Source: Aquatica leii
Lineage: Eukaryota; Arthropoda; Insecta; Coleoptera; Lampyridae
Length of the DNA stretch: 64,000 bases
NCBI GenBank assembly: GCA_035610365.1
Contig: CM069434.1
Location: 100,800,806 to 100,864,805, forward strand
Direction of reading: 5' to 3'
Below, piece after piece: positions 32,345-46,150 of this stretch (position 1 is the first letter of the stretch; every line of letters begins with the position of its first letter). Both the position numbers and the translations under genes were made by a program. Under the pieces are notes generated by a model. The model searched no databases and had not been told where the DNA came from. It saw only the letters and a program-made list of their open reading frames with translations.

Positions 32345-33015
32345 TATATCAACCGTTGATAAAAAAAAAAAACTAGCGTGGTCACCACACGACTTTCCTA
32401 TAAAGAATGATGAAGGAATGTATAGATATTTTTTTAAGGTTAAGTTGTCATAAAACCACTTTGAAGTGATATGTACACGTTTGTATTGACTTCCTAACAT
32501 GCTATAATATTTTTTTAATTTTTTCCCTCGATATTAATAAATATATAACCGAAATATGGCAAATTAAGCTTGTGTTGTCATATTGACTAACCCCAATATT
32601 TGCGCGCCTTGATATTGCTTTCTCCCTTAGTGAATAAGTAAAAATTATTATTTTTAACGTATCTTGCTTTCCCTTCAAGATAAAGATTTAAAAAAAAAAT
32701 CGTCACAGGCAGGGTTTGAACCTAGATTATATTTGTGAATCCAATATAAATTATAAATAAAATATCTAACAAACTGTTAATGTTAAAATTCAAATATTCA
32801 TTTGAATAAATCGTTAGGAAGAATTATTTGTATAAAAAAAACTGGATAAATAATTCGAATAATTTACATACGTACCAAATTATATAAGAAAAACTGTTAA
32901 AAATGGCGGATAAACCCACTTTTGTTTTTTTCGTCAAACCCATCTTTTGATAGAACGGAGAGAATATGAGAAGCCAGCTCAATACCAAGTTTCAATTTAC
33001 TAGGACTCGAGAGCA
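32345..33015 (-). repeat. Interspersed repeat family, copy B
   Basis: Inverted relative to copies A and C. Plus-strand landmarks: GTGGTCACCACACGACTTTC, AAAACCACTTTGAAGTGATA, TATTGACTAACCCCAATATT, CACAGGCAGGGTTTGAACCT and ACCCATCTTTTGATAGAAC. The most complete copy, linking the B-box-like word to the GTGTGGTGACCACAC palindrome. Confidence 0.75.
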
Positions 33016-33066
33016 GTGTTGAGTAGGATCTAGATCCATTAAGTGAATCTTGTATCTGGATTTAGA

Positions 33067-35610
33067 TCATTTATAAATTCTGTACAAAGCCCTGGCCGAG
33101 TCGAGCCTTCCTCTGCTTAGAATTTTTCTAAGCAAATTATTTTGCGCAACAATTGCAAGTTTTAATATTGTAGGGCACGCTCCATCTTAAGATAGTATTC
33201 CATAAGTCAGGATTGACTGGGGCAAGGCATAGTACACAGTCTTTAAAGTGTTTTGGTTCAAAATATTTGTCAATCTGAAAAACACATAGATTAGCTGATT
33301 TATTCGTTTACTTAGAGATTCTGAGTGCGATTTCCAGTTCAAGTGCTCGTCTATCTGAATACCTAAATACTTAATATTTTGAACTCTTTCTATTGTATCA
33401 TTACCTAATTTTAAATTAAATACATCACTGGGTTGTGAGTTCTTATAGATTTACATAGAATGTAATATATTTGGTTTTGTCAGTATTTATTGAAACTCTA
33501 TTGAGATCCAATCCATTTTTTCATTTTTTAGAGTCCCTTAGAGGCAACATTGATGGCGCTGGACCATGATGGGGCGGAAAAGAGCAACACGGTGTCGTCT
33601 CCAAAAAAGTATGTGTGACCTATTATTTCGGTTTCAAGATTTGGTAGGTCGTTAGTAAATGCCAGAAATAAAACAGGTCCTAAAACTGTACCTTGAGGGA
33701 TTGCATATCAAGTACCGTACAAAGTAGCGCTGAGAACCTCCCCTAATCTGACCTGCTGAGACCTACATGCAAGGTAGCTAATGAACCAACTTAATGCCAA
33801 TCCTTCCACCCCCATACTTTCGAGTTTTTTGACCAACAGGACATAAGACACAGCGTCGAACGCCTTCGCTAAATCAAGGAAGATTTCCATTTTCTTAGTG
33901 CCTCGGTCTAAAGATTCATTTATTTCTGAAGTGGCTGTATCTAGAGCATCATTAGTACCTTGTCCTAGTCGAAAAACAAACTGTCTTGGCGTTATTAGAT
34001 TATTTATTTTCAAGTATCCAACAAGTTGTTGCTTAACCATTTTTTCTATTACTTTCGCTATGTTGGATAACACAGAAATAGGACGGTAGTTACCAACTGA
34101 TTATAAACTTTTTCAAAATGTGTGGAAACTTTCCTGTACTAAGACTGAGATTAGTAATATAAGTCAAAGGTGATGCAATGTAGGTTTTGATTGATTTTAG
34201 ACAGTTTACGGAAATGTTGTCCCAACCAGGACAGGACCCTCCCCTTAGTTTTTCAATAGTTATTTTTATTAACCCTTGTAAACTCAAAATGATGCACTTT
34301 ATTGTGAGCAGTCTGATCAAAATCAGATTGTTTGTCAATTGATGTAATATTTGGAGCCATTTCTAAAAAATGATTAAAATAATCAGCACACCTAACTGGA
34401 TCACTCCGAACGTCAATAAGATCACCTTCAACGTTCAATTTTGATATATTAGAGTCCTTATCTTTGTTATTTATTATTTCAGATCTAGTTCCCCAAACCC
34501 TTTTAGTATATTTACCTGCCTCTAAAATCTTTTTTCTGTAAACTGCCTCCTTAGCAATCCTAATCAACTGTCTAAATTTATTCCTGTACTTTATGTAGTA
34601 TTCTCTTAATTTTCTATTACAAGGGTCTTTGTCCAAATTTTTGTACAGAGAGTTCCTCTTTCTTAATGATAACATTAAGCCTTGTGTAATCCAATGCTTC
34701 TGATTGTTATATTTACAAGGTTTTTTGATTAATTTTGTTTCAGAGCAAATTTCTAGATTAGACTGTAAAATGTTAATCAAACTTTGAGTAGCTTTATCCA
34801 CAGATCTACAGGAATAAACCTCATCCCAAGCCTGACTTTTAATTATATCAATAAATTCATTAAACCGTACTTTCCTTCCCTTCCCACCAGCAATAGAAAA
34901 ACAGACTGCTCTGTGATTAGTGACGTTGGTATTAATAACCACGGCAGATAAGGAGTGCTGATATTTAATGTTTGAAGCTATGTGGTCAATACATGAAGGT
35001 TGGGTGACACGGCCCTGACCAGCTGGCCCATCGTCTATCCTAGTAGTACAGGTGACACGAGGTAAGAACCCCTTGACAACAAGTAGTCCGAGATAATCAT
35101 TTATTGTTTGTACTAATTATATTTAAGTTGACATTACTAATTAGAATTGTACTAGGCTTTAACAACGGTTCTACTTCTAACAAAAATAATTCACCATTTC
35201 CTGAAGGTGACTTGTAAACAACCAAAAGTATAAATTAAATTATTATATTTAACATTAAGTGACAGACAGCCACATTCAGTCATAATGGGTTTAGATACTT
35301 CAATATTGTGCAAGTATTAATTTTTATTATAAATAACCAGGCCACTGTTTTTAGTTAAAATTATTTTTTGTACTAAATTGTGTATAATTTGGCAACATAA
35401 GAGATTTAGAGGTACTCCCCCTCCCAATCAGGCTTCCCCCGATGCTATAATATCAAAAGAAAATTTGAGGTCACCCAACAAAACCGAAAGTTTGTCAAAA
35501 TTTGTATTTATGCTTCTGATGTTAATATAAAAACAAGAAAGACCACTTGAAAAACCACCCTAAGTCTCCACCATTTCCACAAATTCATTACTTGTGAGCA
35601 ATTGTCCTTC
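33067..35610 (-). pseudogene. LINE 2 ORF2: endonuclease and reverse transcriptase
   Basis: Endonuclease blocks: CFYINIRSINTNFDKLSVLL, LKFSFDIIASGEA (family TE motif eroded), LVVYKSPSGNGELFLLE, then TRIDDGPAGQGRV..IDHIASNIK and VTNHRAVCFSI. Linker: KHWITQGLMLSLRKRNSLYK. RT: GGSCPGWDNISVNCLKSI, LSNIAKVIEKMVKQQL, EIFLDLAKAFDAVSY (catalytic Asp), IPQGTVLGPVLFLAFTNDL and TYFFGDDTVLLFS, where the usual YADD is FGDD. It ends RGRLDSARALYRIYK with TGA at 33067-33069. At least six frame breaks. Confidence 0.83.
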
Positions 35611-36060
35611 TATTTGTTAAATTATCAACATTTTCAAAAACAATCATAAACTAAAATTTTTACTTATAATTTCAAAAGTGATTACTATATTTGAATTCAG
35701 TAATATTACACAAAAATTAATTTTGATCACAGCAAAGAAAGTAAGAGTAATATAATAAAATCTTTTGTACACTTTACTATATAAAATCATAAAGCAATAG
35801 TGAAAAAAATAATAAAATATTAACCATATTATAGTAGCAAATATAAATATAAAAAATAAAAACATTAAATTTTTTTCCAGTTTAACCTATTACGTACGAT
35901 AACTAAATTATTTTATTTAAATCCTCAAATTTAGAAACTCTTATTATTTTTCTGTCCTGTTCATCTTTCCTCACCTTTAACATCTTTAAACTTGGTATAT
36001 TTATATCCTTTATCCTACTGAGATTTCGGGTCTTGTCAAGTAGCCGTTTCATGGTGATAG

Positions 36061-36860
36061 TTAGAACTCATGAGCATTTATTCTGCATTGTACAAAATTC
36101 TTGTAAAGCTTGTTTGCAGCAATCCCGGGTGCACTGTTATCATATATATCAATATCAATTTCATTTTCTGTAGTATTATTGTTTATTACCTTTGATAGTG
36201 AAGTTATAATATTCATAACAGATTCCCTTGGGGATTTAGGAATCCTAGTAATTATTATGTTTTCACGCCTAGTGTATTGCTGTAGGTCATTTAATTCTGT
36301 TTTTAAGGTAGCATTTTTAGCTGTTAAGTTTTCCATTTTTTTATCAGTATCTTTTTTATCTTTGTCATTTTTGTCTAACCGTAATTTGAAACCATCAAAA
36401 ATATCAGAAAGGTCTTGGAAGGAATTTTCGAATTGTTGAATCTGGATCCTTAGAGTTGATTGAACTATTGTTTTAATTTCGTCTACCAAAGTAATTTTAA
36501 GTGTCTTAACAATCAGATCAACATCTGAGACAACATACTTTTCCCGCCCGTGTCCGTGCCAGTAGCACTGGACTCTGATTGCTGGTCATCAACTTCAAAG
36601 GCTTTTTGGATTATGCTTGCATCAAACCCAAAAATACTCTTCCTACGATTTTGAACGCAAGATGGGCATTTCTACTCATTTAATTTTTTGTGCGATTTGA
36701 GCCAGGCGTGATCATGTGGTTTAAGATTGGCACACTTAACAGTCACGTGAAAAATACTTGTACAAGCAGAGCATTGGATTGCTTTTTCAGTTCTTGCAAT
36801 ATTCAGAGAACACTTTCCACAACACCATTTTGTTTTAAATATTGCCAAATTGAGCTTTAA
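36061..36860 (-). pseudogene. LINE 2 ORF1: PHD finger and coiled coil
   Basis: N-terminal zinc domain KWCCGKCSLNIARTEKAIQC, CSACTSIFHVTVKCANL and, after a stop, KCPSCVQNRRKSIFG give the C-x2-C, C-x2-C, H-x4-C, C-x2-C order of a PHD finger. The C-terminal half (open 36489-36061) has a heptad-like stretch around RLDKNDKDKKDTDKKMENL and then LQQYTRRENIIITRIPKSP, the conserved post-coiled-coil block of LINE ORF1 proteins. Binds element RNA in intact copies. Confidence 0.78.
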
Positions 36861-36960
36861 TAGTAGGTTGATAATATTTGTTTATTAATAAAGATAAGAT
36901 AAGTGGAAAGAAAAAATAATAACACTATTTTCATTATTTAACTGTAACCTTTCAAAAATA

Positions 36961-39900
36961 ATCACTAAATGGGGATACCTATGATAGGAAGGTTGATTGA
37001 TATTGATATCACCTGTGGCTGTGTTTACATATTCGTTCGGTTACTTTCGTCTTGCTTCGTCTACTCTATCTTGCCCCACCTCACTTTTATTATTATAAAA
37101 CTCACTTTATTAGATTTTTATTTTTACAAATTTAGATAGTATTCCGAAGTATTTTTATATATTTTGTACACAGTTGTAAAGGTCAACTAATACTGAACAC
37201 TTCTTTTTAAACAAAACGTTTACACAAAAATTTAATTAAAAAATTTGTAAATCACTCTCACGATGTGAACCGTTCCACTTGGCAACTGTTATTACAAATT
37301 GGTATGAACGTGAAAAAGCTTTGGATATTACAGTGAATGAACTCATTATACAAATTAATTCAGATACTGACAGTGAAAGAGTTTAATTTGTGTCAAATAA
37401 GCTTTGGAAAAAAATTGTTTCATCGTTAAAGCTGCAACGACATGGTTGCATCAAAAAATTGTAATTTTATTCCTTTTAATAAAATATAAATGAAGTTATG
37501 CTTTTTTCTTTTATTGTAACAGGCCAAAATAAACTTCGTAAGATGTCATCGTCTTAAAGTTTTGAAATGGTGTGTTTTGTATATAATCATAACTCATAAC
37601 CATAATGATTTTCTTGAAATTAAAACGAAATTTTGTTGGTCTAAGGTTCAATATTATAAAACGTACTTTGATAGATAGACTGTGACTGTTATATATATAT
37701 ATAATGTTACTGCATTATATGAATTTTTTTGTTATAATTGCACTTAATTTGATTGTTTTTCATATTGATTGTTATGACGTAGAGCTCTTCTTTTGTGATT
37801 ACGAGAGTATGTATATCAAAAAAAATTTAAAGAAATAAATATAATACATTTTAACATATGTAAATATTTGTCCCTTTTGATACCTAACAACAAACAGAGT
37901 GTTTACTCAAAAGATTGTGTTAAAATATAATATGAAGTTTTAATTAGACACATTTTTTCCAAAATAATTTTTAATACGTCTAATGGTAAATACTTTAATA
38001 TAAACATACACAACGTTAAACTAATAAACAAAGCAAAAATCAACATGTTAGACAAGCTTTTGCTGAAGCAGATCAAATAATCTAAAAAAGCACAAAAACA
38101 ATGTATCAAAAAAATAAAATTAAACTAAAACTAAACAATTTGTATTATCAATAATAAAGTAATACTAATCGACTCAAATACATAATTTTTAACCTTTTAA
38201 GGTAACGACGATTTGCACTTAGTGAAACAACTAAAAAACCTTTACTTATAATTTAAAATAAACGATGACATTTATTTAATAATAAATTATTTTATGTATA
38301 GTACAAAATAGTACCGCAAATTTGATATTTTAATAAGAAATAACAATATCAACATTTTCTTTTATAATGTTTTGGGGTGCTAAACAATCGGAAAGAAAAT
38401 CACAACATTGTTGTGTTGTGCATACATGAACTTTTTAATTCTTTGGGGTCGTATTATATAATTTTAAAATAACAAATTTTTTGATGTGCCAGTAAACGAC
38501 CATTGAATTTATAAAATTAATCTATAACTACTAATTTGTAGAAGATGAATACAATTTTTTTAAAAGTTTATTACAATGCCTTTTTCACAATTGTGAGTTA
38601 CGTGTTGTTTACTTGTGTTTTATGCTAATGTCGTTGCTTACTAAAACATCAGTTTGTCGAATTCAACGCTATTTCTAACTACTTGCATAAATATTCATTG
38701 ATATAATTAATTATTGTCAACAAAATTTGTCTTTTATTAAATTCGCCAAATTCCTGATTAGTTGATTTTAGAAATTTATGTTTTATCGTTGCATATAAAA
38801 TTAACTTTCCGAAATGAGTGCATTGAGTTACCAAAATAATTACTCCTACACTTAACACACAACAGTTTAAAAAAGAATTGGTTAATTACGCTAAAAGATA
38901 TTTATTTCTTAATTTGTTTGGTACTATTAACGTAGAGATTCTTTGTGAAATAGTAATTAGCCGAACAACAAAAAATGTAGGCGTGTGTATTGTATTTACC
39001 TAATAAGTTTACGACATAATCTATAATTAACTGTTGAGTAGAGCAAGTAATACACGGATAATATTGTTCTGTACACCCTCTGGCAAGTATTGTAATCGAA
39101 GACAACATGAAATTCGTGAATATTTAATTGTGTGGGTGTAACCCAGTTTATCCGAGGATGTGAAACCGAATCCGCAAAATAGAAAGTGCCACCTCTCATT
39201 CATTACGATTTATTTTTATGTCGTTTACACGGAAGTCTTTTATTCTATTGTACTCTTCTTATAAAACTTAAAACTATTATAAAATATATACTAGTAAGAT
39301 ATACCTGTTGGTTTAATTAAGTTTACGCCACAAAGCTTCCTTTTTAGGAAAGAAAATAGTTACTTAAACCTAAATTAGCTAAAGTAACAACGAGTGTTAG
39401 ATTTGCAATAACATATACAATTAATAAAAATTAAAAATTAGTTACTTTAATTAACAAATATGCACAAAAATAAATAATGATATGCACGCAGTTACTTTTT
39501 CTTGAGCTGACAAATGCGCTGTTATTACTTTACCTGTTCCCTGTTTTTTTGTACTATTTGTTTGATAAAATCAAAATGACATGTATATTCTTTCACGCCA
39601 TTTGGTAATTAACTGCTGTGCCACATTTAAATTTTAGGGCAATACTTACGAGTACAACGACAAAATATTAATGTTGGAATTAAGTAATCCCCTTAAGTAA
39701 AATTCGTTTAATAATTGGTACTGAAATGACTTATTTACCGGTACGTGGAACTGATAACCTATTGTAACTTTTTTAAAATACATGTTAAGTAATAAACCCG
39801 ACCTGATTTGATACTTGTTAAATATTAAGTGCAATCAGGTACAGTAACATGTCACGTCAATTAATTGACATAGGCGCACACAAATAAGTTATTGTAAAAT

Positions 39901-41320
39901 TATCGTCGGTAATTTTCAATAAGTGCACGAACATAAACTATTAATATGTAAACATAAACGCACCACACCTTTTTATTAGTTTTCTTTAATCATTATTTAT
40001 TGACCACTTGAATTTTATTATAGGATTACGCTTTTCTATTTTAAAGTGATAATGGCCTTTTCTTTGACTTTTTAAAAATTTTATTCTAATACAAGGTGTT
40101 GGTTAATAAATCATTTTAACAAATACAAATTCTTATATTTATTGATAAAATAAAGATTAATAGCGCCATTTAAGATAAGAATAAAAAAAACAAATATTTT
40201 GTTAATAGAAAGCTCATACGTAACTGTTGCATCTACTGCACTTTACACATTATAAATTACGCCGTTAATTTCTATTGTTAAAAAAATTACTCAAGGATCT
40301 TATTAAAAATGTTACCTTTTGCTACGGGTAAAATAACTGTCTGACCTGCTACTTACAATTTTTATTCGGCGATTGTTAATTGTAGTAACTTGTAAATACC
40401 TGAACATTGTTACTAAGAAAAAATGGTTATAAGACTATCGTTTCACGTAATGACACCGTACTTTACCTATTAATATACATGTCTTAGATATACTTTTGAG
40501 TTTTAGTTTTATTTTAATTAGATTTATGACAAGCGAGGTTATGCGGTAATAAATATTGTTAAGTTTGATATTTAAATTGCCCTTAAAAAATATAACGCAA
40601 TGCACGGTTACTGTCTTGATCTAGCGTTTATATCGCTTTACGTTGTACTTAAAAGTTTTGTCATTCACAATATATTCAGTAAAAATATCTCAGTTATTTG
40701 TGAAATATTTATATTTGCGTTTTTCTGTTTCTATAACTAACAGTAATAAATGTTCTTGTTTTATTTTTTTAAGAGAACTTTCAATAAACTTTAATTTGAA
40801 AAAAGTTTTATTTGGCACATTAACAACAATCAAAAAATCGTTGATTTTTTAAAAACTTGCGTCTCCAATATTTGATAACAATAGGAAAAACAATTGCACA
40901 CTAATTTATAAAATAATGGAAAAAAGAAAGAATGTTAATAAAGATACTGGTTACGTCACTGAAATATTTTAAACTTTTAATTTAGCAAGGCGTTTTCTTA
41001 ATTTCTAAAGTAGAAAAAAAGACATTATAAAAGTACAGACCACAAATTTATCTTTAATTTTGTAATTATATTTTAAGATTGCGATCCCAATTTTTAGTTC
41101 TTTTCGAGCCGGATTACGAACTGGTATTAAAACTTGGTCACCAGATTTTAATATCATCAGATCTCAGTGAAGCTCCATTAAGCAACACAAAAATTCCAAG
41201 TGTCTTTTCAATATTCAATTGTCTTTATTCTAAATTAGTACAAGTTGCTATTAAATATTGATTTTATATTTTGCACGTATTTTTCAATTCCGTGTATTTG
41301 CTATACGCAGTCGGTACAGT
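36961..41320. other. No gene seen
   Basis: AT-rich. 37010-37090 (less AT-rich, CTTGCTTCGTCTACTCTATC) may be the LINE 2 5' UTR on the minus strand. Short (TA)n at about 37689-37702. A 60-codon plus ORF at 41079 matches nothing. Confidence 0.55.
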
Positions 41321-41326
41321 CATGTA

Positions 41327-41527
41327 CAGTCAATAAATAAAAAATCGAGATACTACCTGCGCCTGCGTCCAAATTTTAAATGGCGTTTAACCCCATTAAT
41401 TACAGACCCCAAATAGTTTCAGGTAAACTACGTATTGTCTATTATACCAAACTAATTTAACCTCATTTAAACAACTAAATTCTTTTATTCGAACGCACGT
41501 AGCGTCTCGTTTTTTATTTGTTGACTG
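41327..41527. mobile_element. Tc1/mariner-type MITE
   Basis: 201 bp flanked by TA. Ends CAGTCAATAAATAAAAAA and, inverted, CAGTCAACAAATAAAAAA, continuing similar for about 38 bp to TACSTGCG words. Non-coding, likely mobilised by a related transposase elsewhere. Confidence 0.8.
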
Positions 41528-42009
41528 TACATTTGTAATTGTACATTTATTGCTTACATAAAATTACAGAATAAAAAAAAATACCTCATGAAAAAATATC
41601 CCACTGAAAAAATATCTCCGACAAGAAACCTCGCAAAATTAAACCAATACAACGGGAACAATAACCACTTGAGAAAGTGACTTGTAAGTCTTATTATAAT
41701 TACAAGAAAATGGTGATTATTTATTATCTTTTGTAATAAATCTTGAAATAAATTCTTAATTATTTTTTGCAATAGACTTGGTACAAATCTAAGATTTAGT
41801 ACATGACATTGGAATCCGAGTCGATAGCATATGCGTCACTTTTAGAGAAATGCGTTGACAAAATTAAGTAAGCATTAGTCTATAGATGTCAAATAATTGT
41901 TATTTTGCGGGTTTTTCAGAATTTTTAGGTGATCTACTTGTAAACTTATTTTGTTGTTGCGGTTGTGTTGTGTTTTCGTTCTTGTTGTTCCGTTAACAAG
42001 TAAAATGCA

Positions 42010-42290
42010 CAGATTTATTTGAGTTGAACTCGTCTATATGCACCTTGTGCTCGGTGAAGCCTATACATCAAGCACTGAGAAATAGCCAAATAGACATTTT
42101 CCAAAAGCCCGCTCGTTTGGGGCTGTTGATCAACGCTTGCGGGATAAGAGGTCTTTTGAGGGACAGCATCATGACCGCAGCTGAAAATCATGGGTTTGAC
42201 AACCTGCATTGGAAGACGAGGTTTATAGGCAGTTTCAGGAGGATTCGTCAATCAGTACGCGCGCTGTAGTTAGAGAAATGTATGATGTAA
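42010..42290 (+). pseudogene. Mariner-type transposase N-terminal relic (DUF4817-like)
   Basis: Plus frame from about 42038: MHLVLGEAYTSSTEK, PNRHFPKARSFGAVDQRLRD, KRSFEGQHHD, QPALEDEVYRQFQEDSSI and STRAVVREM, with two stops. The layout (M.LV.GE, PNR..P.....F..VD.RLR..GSF, P.LE..V....QEDPS.STR...R) is that of the two helix-turn-helix domains of insect DUF4817-type transposases. Catalytic domain absent. Confidence 0.68.
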
Positions 42291-42299
42291 TGTTTTAAA

Positions 42300-45200
42300 A
42301 ACATTTTGCTACATTTCAACTGTCTTTTAGACAACTTTGCTGACATCGCCGCGTCAGGAAAAGTTTCTCGTGTTTTAGTTAAGTTTGTAGCCGTAAGATA
42401 TCGCAGCCTGGTTTGACTTCGGGCGGAATACGAGTCATTTTATTTGTTACTTACGTACGATACGTGTCACTAACGATAGGATACAAAAGATTCTTTTACT
42501 TGCATCGCGCTTAAACGATTAAAGAGAGAGTTGGACACATATTTTTCTATTCACCTGTTTGATAGTTGTTTTGGAGATCTTATTTGTTATTCCTATGTCT
42601 ATTTAATTAGGAGAATTTTGCCGTCAGAGTTGGTGATCATTCTAACCGTGGCTACTTGTTATGTTCCAATGGGGGAGGTGGAGAAAAAAAAGGAAAAAAA
42701 ATTATTAAGTTAATTACCGAGATGTCACGCTTACCTTTCGGCTAGCCTCACCGTAGATGGTCGTCGGGTAAAAGAAAATCGAAAAGAAAAGAATCTTCTT
42801 TGGTATCAAAATGCCTGAGTGCGCCACCTCTTCTCGAAATTTAGTCGAACGTAATAAGTCTAGGCAGGAGAAAAGGAGATCCTAGACTCGAGGTCCCCCA
42901 AAAGAAAGATATCGAAAATAAACAATAATCATTTATTAGGTATAAATAGATTAACAGCAAATTCCTTAAAGGAAAGAGCCAACTCGACGGTTACGCCACT
43001 GGTATAAATCACATATAAATAAATTACACAACAAATAGAATATAAGGTTAAAGCAGGTCTAAAATAGGCTCTGGAAGCGTGAGAATTAGAAAAAGTAACA
43101 CCGCCCGTGGTCTTTGACGTCAAGTTCACGACCGGTAGAAAATTCGTCAATCAATTAGGTTAAGACAAACAATACGTTGCGAGCTCCCAAATCTCTAATA
43201 TTTACAATTCCCGCACATTATAGATTGGATTTTTTTTTACGTTAAATATAGTAATTAAACACAATTAATTAGATTAAAATAAGCGTACTGTATGCACAAA
43301 AGACAATTGTTCAAGACAGAAATACATCAAATTACGAAGTCCGTTATAATTCCCTTTCATTTAATCTGTAGCGTGAGTTGCATTATATTAATTTCCCGTT
43401 GTTAGGCGCGAGCACGAAAGTGGGTCGAGGTCTCGCGACCTCCCGATGTTCAACGTTACGCTTAAAGATACGTATAAATACCTTTACGTTCCGAGTTTTT
43501 TTTGTTTTTGCATAACTCCTTCACCAGGTCACTTTGTTTTTAAACCCTCGGCACACTCCCCAAGCTATAGGAAAGCGCCATCAATCAACTTGGATTCTTT
43601 AAACCGCTGCGCTTGTTATTTCATAGGTACGGTGATACAACTCCGGCAGTTCGTAAGAAGCTACACAGAACATCAGCTCAGAAAGAAAACTCAGAAAGAA
43701 AGCTCCGAAAAAAAGCTCGGTTAAAAAGCTCGGAAAGAAAGCTAAAACAGCGAATATTAGTTGGTACGTCTCCACCATCAACCACGTGCGAATACTAACC
43801 TACCTTATGATTTTACTTCGAAATACGTAGATATTTTGTTTTACGAATGTGGCATTCGATCGGATTCATTAAGAATTTCTAAAATAAAACGTCGTTGCAT
43901 TAGATTATGATCGATGAGAGAAAACCTCATTTTTCTTACCAATCCGTCTCCGCCAAGTCCATTACAACGCGAACCACCAAATAAAAATGAATTCCGTAGA
44001 TGGCCAACTACTCTCGAGCGCTTTCTACGAGCATAACTTGAAGAATATAGCTCGAGGTCAAGTATTTCACACTGTAATGTCTTTTTCTTATGTCTATCGT
44101 AACTTTTAGAATGTTAAAATAATCTAGTTAGTTTTATAAGTCTGTGGTTTAAGGTAGTGTAAGTGTTGTGCAAAAGTGAAAGAAACAGAGAGTGTCCTTT
44201 TGTCCGGGTCAGAGACTGGACGACCATAATTAAGAGGTTAGCGGTGCGGGCCAACCCAGGAAGTATTGGGACGATACCTTCGGTGTCACTTTATAAGTAA
44301 ATTTAATAAAGGTTTAAACTTGGTGCATACCGACGAATAAATAATTAGTGCCGGCAAACATAATACATGTGAATTACCAAAGCTTTGGTTCAAATAAATT
44401 TACGTGAATAGATTAAGCAAGCCAATCCGTGTAATTGGATCTACAGTGAACGGTACGAGTGACGGTTAAGTTATGGTGCCTACTATGACTTCGAGGGCCA
44501 CGGTGCTACAATTACACCTAAATCACTCGACACTAGCAAAGGTTCGACTTTTTCTTATGTTATTGCGACTATTTTATTATATTTGTAGTTATATAGATCC
44601 AGTTAGTGAGCGTAGTGCATGATATTAATTTAAGTTTGTTAATTAATGTTTTGAAATAACTCAATATATACATTTTGCATTGTAATTTTTATTATAATTA
44701 AGAATACGATCAATATATACCCACAAACCCCTAGAGAGAAAAGAGCATTTATCTCATGTAAAGCCGCGGATCAGATTAATTTTCAAAGAATTACAAAGTA
44801 GCACGCGTGAAGCGCGAGAAGGTGTTACAACACGGTTAAAGGCAAGGTTGCCTAACCATCAGACGAATTTATGCCCATTTACGTATTTACTCGTTACATA
44901 TTAGCAAAAAAACAAACAACGGCGTGATCCTTAATCAACAAAGTGATGCTAACACCGAGGGATACCTTTCTGCGTAATATCAAATTCTAATGTATTTATT
45001 ACTTACTATCGTACTGCGATATCTGCGTTTTGAAAAGGAATTGGAAATAAATAAATTTCACTCGTATACTTGATGTCAAGCAGCACAGGGGAGACTTTTT
45101 GAAGTGAATCATAATGTAACGCAAACGCGTTTAGGTTTTTGTTGCTATTTTCGTTTGTATTAATTCGTCAGATTAATGTAAGAATCAATACTTCCAGCTG

Positions 45201-46150
45201 TACGATACCGTTAAATTAATGCAATAGGACTACGATTTAGGCGCAATTTACACAATATTCCATTATCGAGACGATGTATCTAGTAATTATAACTATATTA
45301 TTGTGTAACAACTATTGTTTTGTGGCAGTGGCGTAGTCACAAGCTGATATCTATTGTATGTGATAATCACTTTAAGAGTTTAAAGATCAATTTTTGTTAG
45401 GTGAAATTTTGCAGTTAATGCTTGTTCTTTCTTTCTTCCTCTATTTCTCTTTTTGTTATTGTTTAATATACTAGTCAACAATAAACGAATTTTGGAGCCT
45501 GTGATAACTGGTTTGTTTTATATCTTCGCGTACAATTGAGATTGCGGATTCGGAGGATTTCCTTTCTTTACTGCAGACTATATTTTTTTTAGAAAAGAAA
45601 GGTGGCGCAGAGTACCGACTCACTCGAATAGATTGGATATCTACAATTTGACTTAAGACTATTTACAACGGAAGCTGGCAAAAAGGTGAGTCGACTATCT
45701 ACAAGATATTTTATTTTTTGCATTTCTACAAATTATCCACAAGGAATTACAATCTTTTTAAATTATAAAAAAATTCAATTAGTTGCTGCAGAGGATTTTT
45801 TGCATCGCCAGCAACACTGTCAATGGTTTTTACGACAGATTGCAAACACACCTGACTTCCCTAACCACTCACTGATAAGGAAAATTTTTTTATTTAAAAA
45901 ATAGCCATATTTAGGCGACAGAAAATCTACACGCGACAAAAGGACACAACAATGAACATAGATTCTCTGTAAATGTGTAGGCAGAGATTATGGGAACTTA
46001 TTTAATTGAGCTTTACATTTTTTTTCAGAGCTTAAATGGACATTTATGGAGAATTACTACGCGAAATGGTTTTATAACTATAAATATCACTAACAATAAG
46101 AAAAAGAAAGTTTCGCCAACCTGACGGTTAGAGTAAATCGCGCGAGTTCT
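42300..46150. other. Unexplained, less AT-rich block
   Basis: Interrupts mariner-type element 2. Contains several stretches clearly richer in G+C than the window, for example GTCGTCGGGTAAAAGAAAAT, GGTTAGCGGTGCGGGCCAAC and GTCGAGGTCTCGCGACCTCC (partly palindromic). A purine-rich run of AGAAAGCTCnGAAAGAAAGC words lies at 43674-43750. Polyadenylation-like AATAAA near 44306 and 44337. No family-like protein. Possibly the leader or LTRs of an unknown LTR element. Confidence 0.35.

Larger units (their letters stand above)
33067..36960 (-). mobile_element. CR1/Jockey-type LINE with PHD-finger ORF1
   Basis: Nearly full-length, minus strand: ORF1 (PHD finger plus coiled coil) then ORF2 (endonuclease and RT). 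Two-ORF layout with a PHD-type ORF1 is known in CR1-related clades. Interrupted by stops and shifts but little is missing. The 5' end is set loosely near 36960. Confidence 0.75.

Noticed and set aside
42024..42269. Plus ORF of 81 codons and overlapping minus ORF of 78 codons
   Set aside because: Other frames over the DUF4817-like transposase relic; the frame with family motifs contains stops but fits better.
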